6,817 nucleotides of DNA from Microcaldota archaeon (GTDB lineage Archaea > Micrarchaeota > Micrarchaeia > Micrarchaeales > Micrarchaeaceae). This document shows positions 4,440 through 6,817 of the stretch, in pieces (the stretch's first letter is position 1; each line of letters begins with the position of its first letter). The position numbers and the translations under genes were made by a program. The stretch lies in assembly GCA_021812105.1 (NCBI GenBank), contig JAKAOQ010000036.1, positions 1 to 6,817 on the forward strand, in the 5' to 3' direction. The notes below the pieces were generated by a model. The model did not search any database, was not told where the DNA came from, and saw nothing but the letters and a program-made list of their open reading frames with translations.

Positions 4440-6817
4440 GTGAAAGGAGACCGGCTAGCGCACGAAACCTTGGGAAACGACGTTATTCCATACCACTACA
4501 GGCTCAGGTTCGACACAGATTTTAAGAGTTTTAACTTCAGGGGAGACGCCGAGATATTTGCCATGGCAAAACCGGGAGTAAAAGTGATACAGCTCAACTC
4601 AAAGGAGCTGAAGATAAAGAGTGCGGAAATCGAGAACCTCGGGAGGATCCAGGATGCAAGAATTGCAGAGGATAAGGGCAGGGAGAGGATCACGCTTATA
4701 GTTGGAAGTCCGATTTCAGGTATATGCAAGATCAGAATCTCGTTTGAAGGAGTAAACAACGACAAGATGCATGGATTCTACCGCAGCAGCTACAAGGCGG
4801 GGAACAAGATCCACTACCTGCTTACGAGCCAGTTTGAATCCACCGACGCAAGGGCAGCGTTCCCGTGCTTCGACGAACCAGCGATGAAAGCTACATTCAG
4901 TGTCTCTATAGTGGCGGACAAGGAGTATATGGTTCTGTCAAACATGCCGATAGAGAAGGAGACTATTCGCGGTGGCAGGAAGGAAACGTTATTCCACACT
5001 ACTCCTAAAATGTCCACCTATCTGCTCTTTTTAGGAGTTGGAAAGTTCGATTACGTAGGTGAGAAGCGCAACGGGGTATCTTACCGGGTGCTTACGGTAC
5101 CTGGCAAGAAAAGGTACGCCATGCTGGCCCTTGATTACGCGGAGAAATTCGTCTCACAGCACGAGAAGTATTTCGGTATAAAGTACATGCTGCCAAAGCT
5201 TGACCTTATAGCGATACCAGACTTCGCTGCTGGTGCAATGGAGAACTGGGGTGCGATAACGTTCAGGGAGTACATGCTGCTCGGGACAGGGGAAAGCTCT
5301 GTTTCTGTAAAGCAGACCATAGCTGATACCGTAGCTCATGAACTTGCACATCAGTGGTTCGGAGACCTTGTCACGATGAAGTGGTGGGACGACCTGTGGC
5401 TGAATGAGAGCTTCGCCACGTACATGAGCAACAAGGCCGTGGATGCAGTATTTCCGGAGTGGAAATTCGGTGTGCAGTATCTCAACGACACTGTCGCAAG
5501 CGCCCTGAACGCGGACGAATTCAGGGACACTCATCCGATAAGCGTACCCGTAAAAAGCCCGGCCGAGATAGAAGAAATATTCGACAGAATAAGCTATGAC
5601 AAGGGAGGTAGTGTACTAAGGATGGTAGAAGATTTAGTAGGGGAAGAGACGTTTAGGAAGGGGCTTAACCTTTACCTTAACACACACCTGTACGGAAACG
5701 CTACGAAAGACGACCTTTGGTACGCGATTGGCGAAGAGGCAAAAAGGGAAGGAAAGAATTTAGATATCAAACAGATAACGAATGCGTGGACCGATCGCCA
5801 GGGATACCCTGAAATAGACGTATCGGTTGAAGGCAACTCGTACCTGCTGGAACAGAAGCGTTGCCTTCTGGTTGCAAACGGTAAAGGGGTAAAGGAGGAT
5901 ATGAACCCCATGCCCGTGCCACTCCACTATGTGTATAGCGATGGGGTCGAGGGTTTTATGATTTTCGACAAGCGGGAAGCGCGCATACCCAAAAGGGGTT
6001 GTTCGTGGATCAAACTTAACTACGGACAGAAGGGGGTTTACAGGGTAAACTATTCCGATTCTATCCTAGAGAGTTTGGGCAGGTCCGTCGCATTGGGCAA
6101 GATAGACCCGGTAGACGCGTGGGGGATAGAAACAGACCTGTTTGACAAGGTCAGAAAGGGTGAAGAGAAGGCAGCCAAGTATATCGACTTCGTTGCATCT
6201 TACTACGTAAGGTGCGGGTACCCGGCAAACACGAGCGTATCGGCGCACCTTATGTGGATCTATAACCAGGCCTACGCAAGCAAAACTGCGAATAGGGCTG
6301 GCGAAGCTATTGTGAAGCTTGATGGCGGATGGTTGAAGAAGCTTGGGTGGAGCAGGAAGCCGAAGGACAACAATACTGACATAATGATGAGAAGCGCTGC
6401 CATAAGCGCCCTCGGCACGGTGGGTGAGAAGAGGACCGTAGAGAAAGCGCTGGATCTCTTCAACGGGAAAGGAGCCGTAGAGCAGGATATACGTGGTGCG
6501 GTATACGGAATAGCCGCATGGGCTGGAAATTCCAAAGTGTATGATAGGCTGGAATCGATGTACAAGAAAGCCGTTGACCCAGAGGAGCAGAGGAGGCTCC
6601 TCTTTTCACTGGGGTCGTTCAGGGGCGAAAATCTAGCGAGGAAGGCGCTCGCCTTCAATGATTCGGAATATGTACGGTTGCAGGACTCGATCTTCATACC
6701 TACGGTAATAGCTTCAAATCCTACCGCAGGATCTACCTACTGGACGTGGCTGAGCCGCAACTGGAATAGACTCGCTAAGGCGTATAGGGGTGTCCCAAGG
6801 ATGCTATCAAGGCTTGT
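4440..6817 (+). CDS. M1-family zinc aminopeptidase, tricorn-interacting factor F2/F3-like (C-terminus cut by window)
   Basis: This cytosolic metallopeptidase removes N-terminal residues from short peptides; in Thermoplasma its relatives F2 and F3 finish products of tricorn and proteasome. Visible are 792 residues, open to the edge. The N-terminal beta domain has FPCFDEP at 141-147, and Q131 lies where family members bind the substrate amino end. The catalytic domain has GAMEN at 265-269, HELAH at 300-304 with E323 as third zinc ligand (HExxH-x18-E), and Y386 as transition-state tyrosine. A WTDRQGYPEIDV stretch leads into the beta-sandwich, and the rest fits the helical C-terminal domain. Relatives are about 780-850 residues, so probably some tens are missing. 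There is no signal peptide or membrane segment. GTG at 4440 is the only reasonable start: no in-frame ATG or GTG precedes it, and it leaves about 15 residues before the conserved IPYHYRLRF. All catalytic residues are present. Substrate preference cannot be read from sequence alone. Confidence 0.95.
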   Translation, partial: MKGDRLAHETLGNDVIPYHYRLRFDTDFKSFNFRGDAEIFAMAKPGVKVIQLNSKELKIKSAEIENLGRIQDARIAEDKGRERITLIVGSPISGICKIRISFEGVNNDKMHGFYRSSYKAGNKIHYLLTSQFESTDARAAFPCFDEPAMKATFSVSIVADKEYMVLSNMPIEKETIRGGRKETLFHTTPKMSTYLLFLGVGKFDYVGEKRNGVSYRVLTVPGKKRYAMLALDYAEKFVSQHEKYFGIKYMLPKLDLIAIPDFAAGAMENWGAITFREYMLLGTGESSVSVKQTIADTVAHELAHQWFGDLVTMKWWDDLWLNESFATYMSNKAVDAVFPEWKFGVQYLNDTVASALNADEFRDTHPISVPVKSPAEIEEIFDRISYDKGGSVLRMVEDLVGEETFRKGLNLYLNTHLYGNATKDDLWYAIGEEAKREGKNLDIKQITNAWTDRQGYPEIDVSVEGNSYLLEQKRCLLVANGKGVKEDMNPMPVPLHYVYSDGVEGFMIFDKREARIPKRGCSWIKLNYGQKGVYRVNYSDSILESLGRSVALGKIDPVDAWGIETDLFDKVRKGEEKAAKYIDFVASYYVRCGYPANTSVSAHLMWIYNQAYASKTANRAGEAIVKLDGGWLKKLGWSRKPKDNNTDIMMRSAAISALGTVGEKRTVEKALDLFNGKGAVEQDIRGAVYGIAAWAGNSKVYDRLESMYKKAVDPEEQRRLLFSLGSFRGENLARKALAFNDSEYVRLQDSIFIPTVIASNPTAGSTYWTWLSRNWNRLAKAYRGVPRMLSRL

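Noticed and set aside
5154..5534. A 126-codon frame antisense to the aminopeptidase catalytic region
   Set aside because: It overlaps the conserved GAMEN and HExxH coding sequence and shows no promoter, ribosome site or family motif.
1..6817. tRNA, rRNA, CRISPR arrays, insertion sequences or a defence system
   Set aside because: I saw no cloverleaf, regularly spaced repeats, transposase motifs or terminal repeats, and all confident genes belong to housekeeping or membrane families.

Overview
This window is archaeal chromosomal DNA. The evidence is a group II chaperonin (thermosome) subunit, archaeal TATA-box promoters about 25-35 bp ahead of several starts, Shine-Dalgarno sites of the GGTGAT type, and a U-tract-rich terminator. 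Codon use leans to ATA (Ile) and AGG (Arg), and GC content looks moderate by eye. The lineage cannot be fixed from this sequence alone. A small-genome DPANN/Micrarchaeota-like or Thermoplasmata-like archaeon would fit, but that is an inference.

Layout. At the left edge (1-55, minus strand) there may be the first 18 codons of a gene leaving the window. Next come three minus-strand genes. A CDP-alcohol phosphatidyltransferase-like membrane enzyme (142-807) and a five-helix Yip1-like membrane protein (841-1518) lie 33 bp apart and are probably co-transcribed. Upstream of them is an Mrp/NBP35-family P-loop ATPase (1612-2394) with its own promoter. A 258-bp divergent intergenic region (2395-2652) carries the ATPase promoter and a strong chaperonin promoter with an unusually long leader. 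On the plus strand follow the complete thermosome subunit (2653-4302), a 67-nt polypyrimidine terminator, and an M1-family zinc aminopeptidase resembling the tricorn-interacting factors (4440 to the right edge, C-terminus missing).

How the genes may work together. The two plus-strand genes both act on proteins: folding by the thermosome, and trimming of peptides left by proteasome or tricorn. They have separate promoters, so this is a neighbourhood rather than an operon. The downstream minus-strand pair is membrane-related (phospholipid head-group transfer and a polytopic Yip1-like protein). The Mrp-like ATPase links to neither theme in an obvious way.

No defence system, mobile element, CRISPR array, tRNA or rRNA is visible. 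The most notable oddities are the split CDP-alcohol phosphatidyltransferase signature (39 residues where 8 are usual), an Mrp-like ATPase without the Fe-S cysteine pair, and a chaperonin leader with a strong but orphan Shine-Dalgarno site, a nine-codon upstream ORF and a sequence able to pair with the chaperonin's own Shine-Dalgarno site. These are candidates for testing, not proof of a new system.
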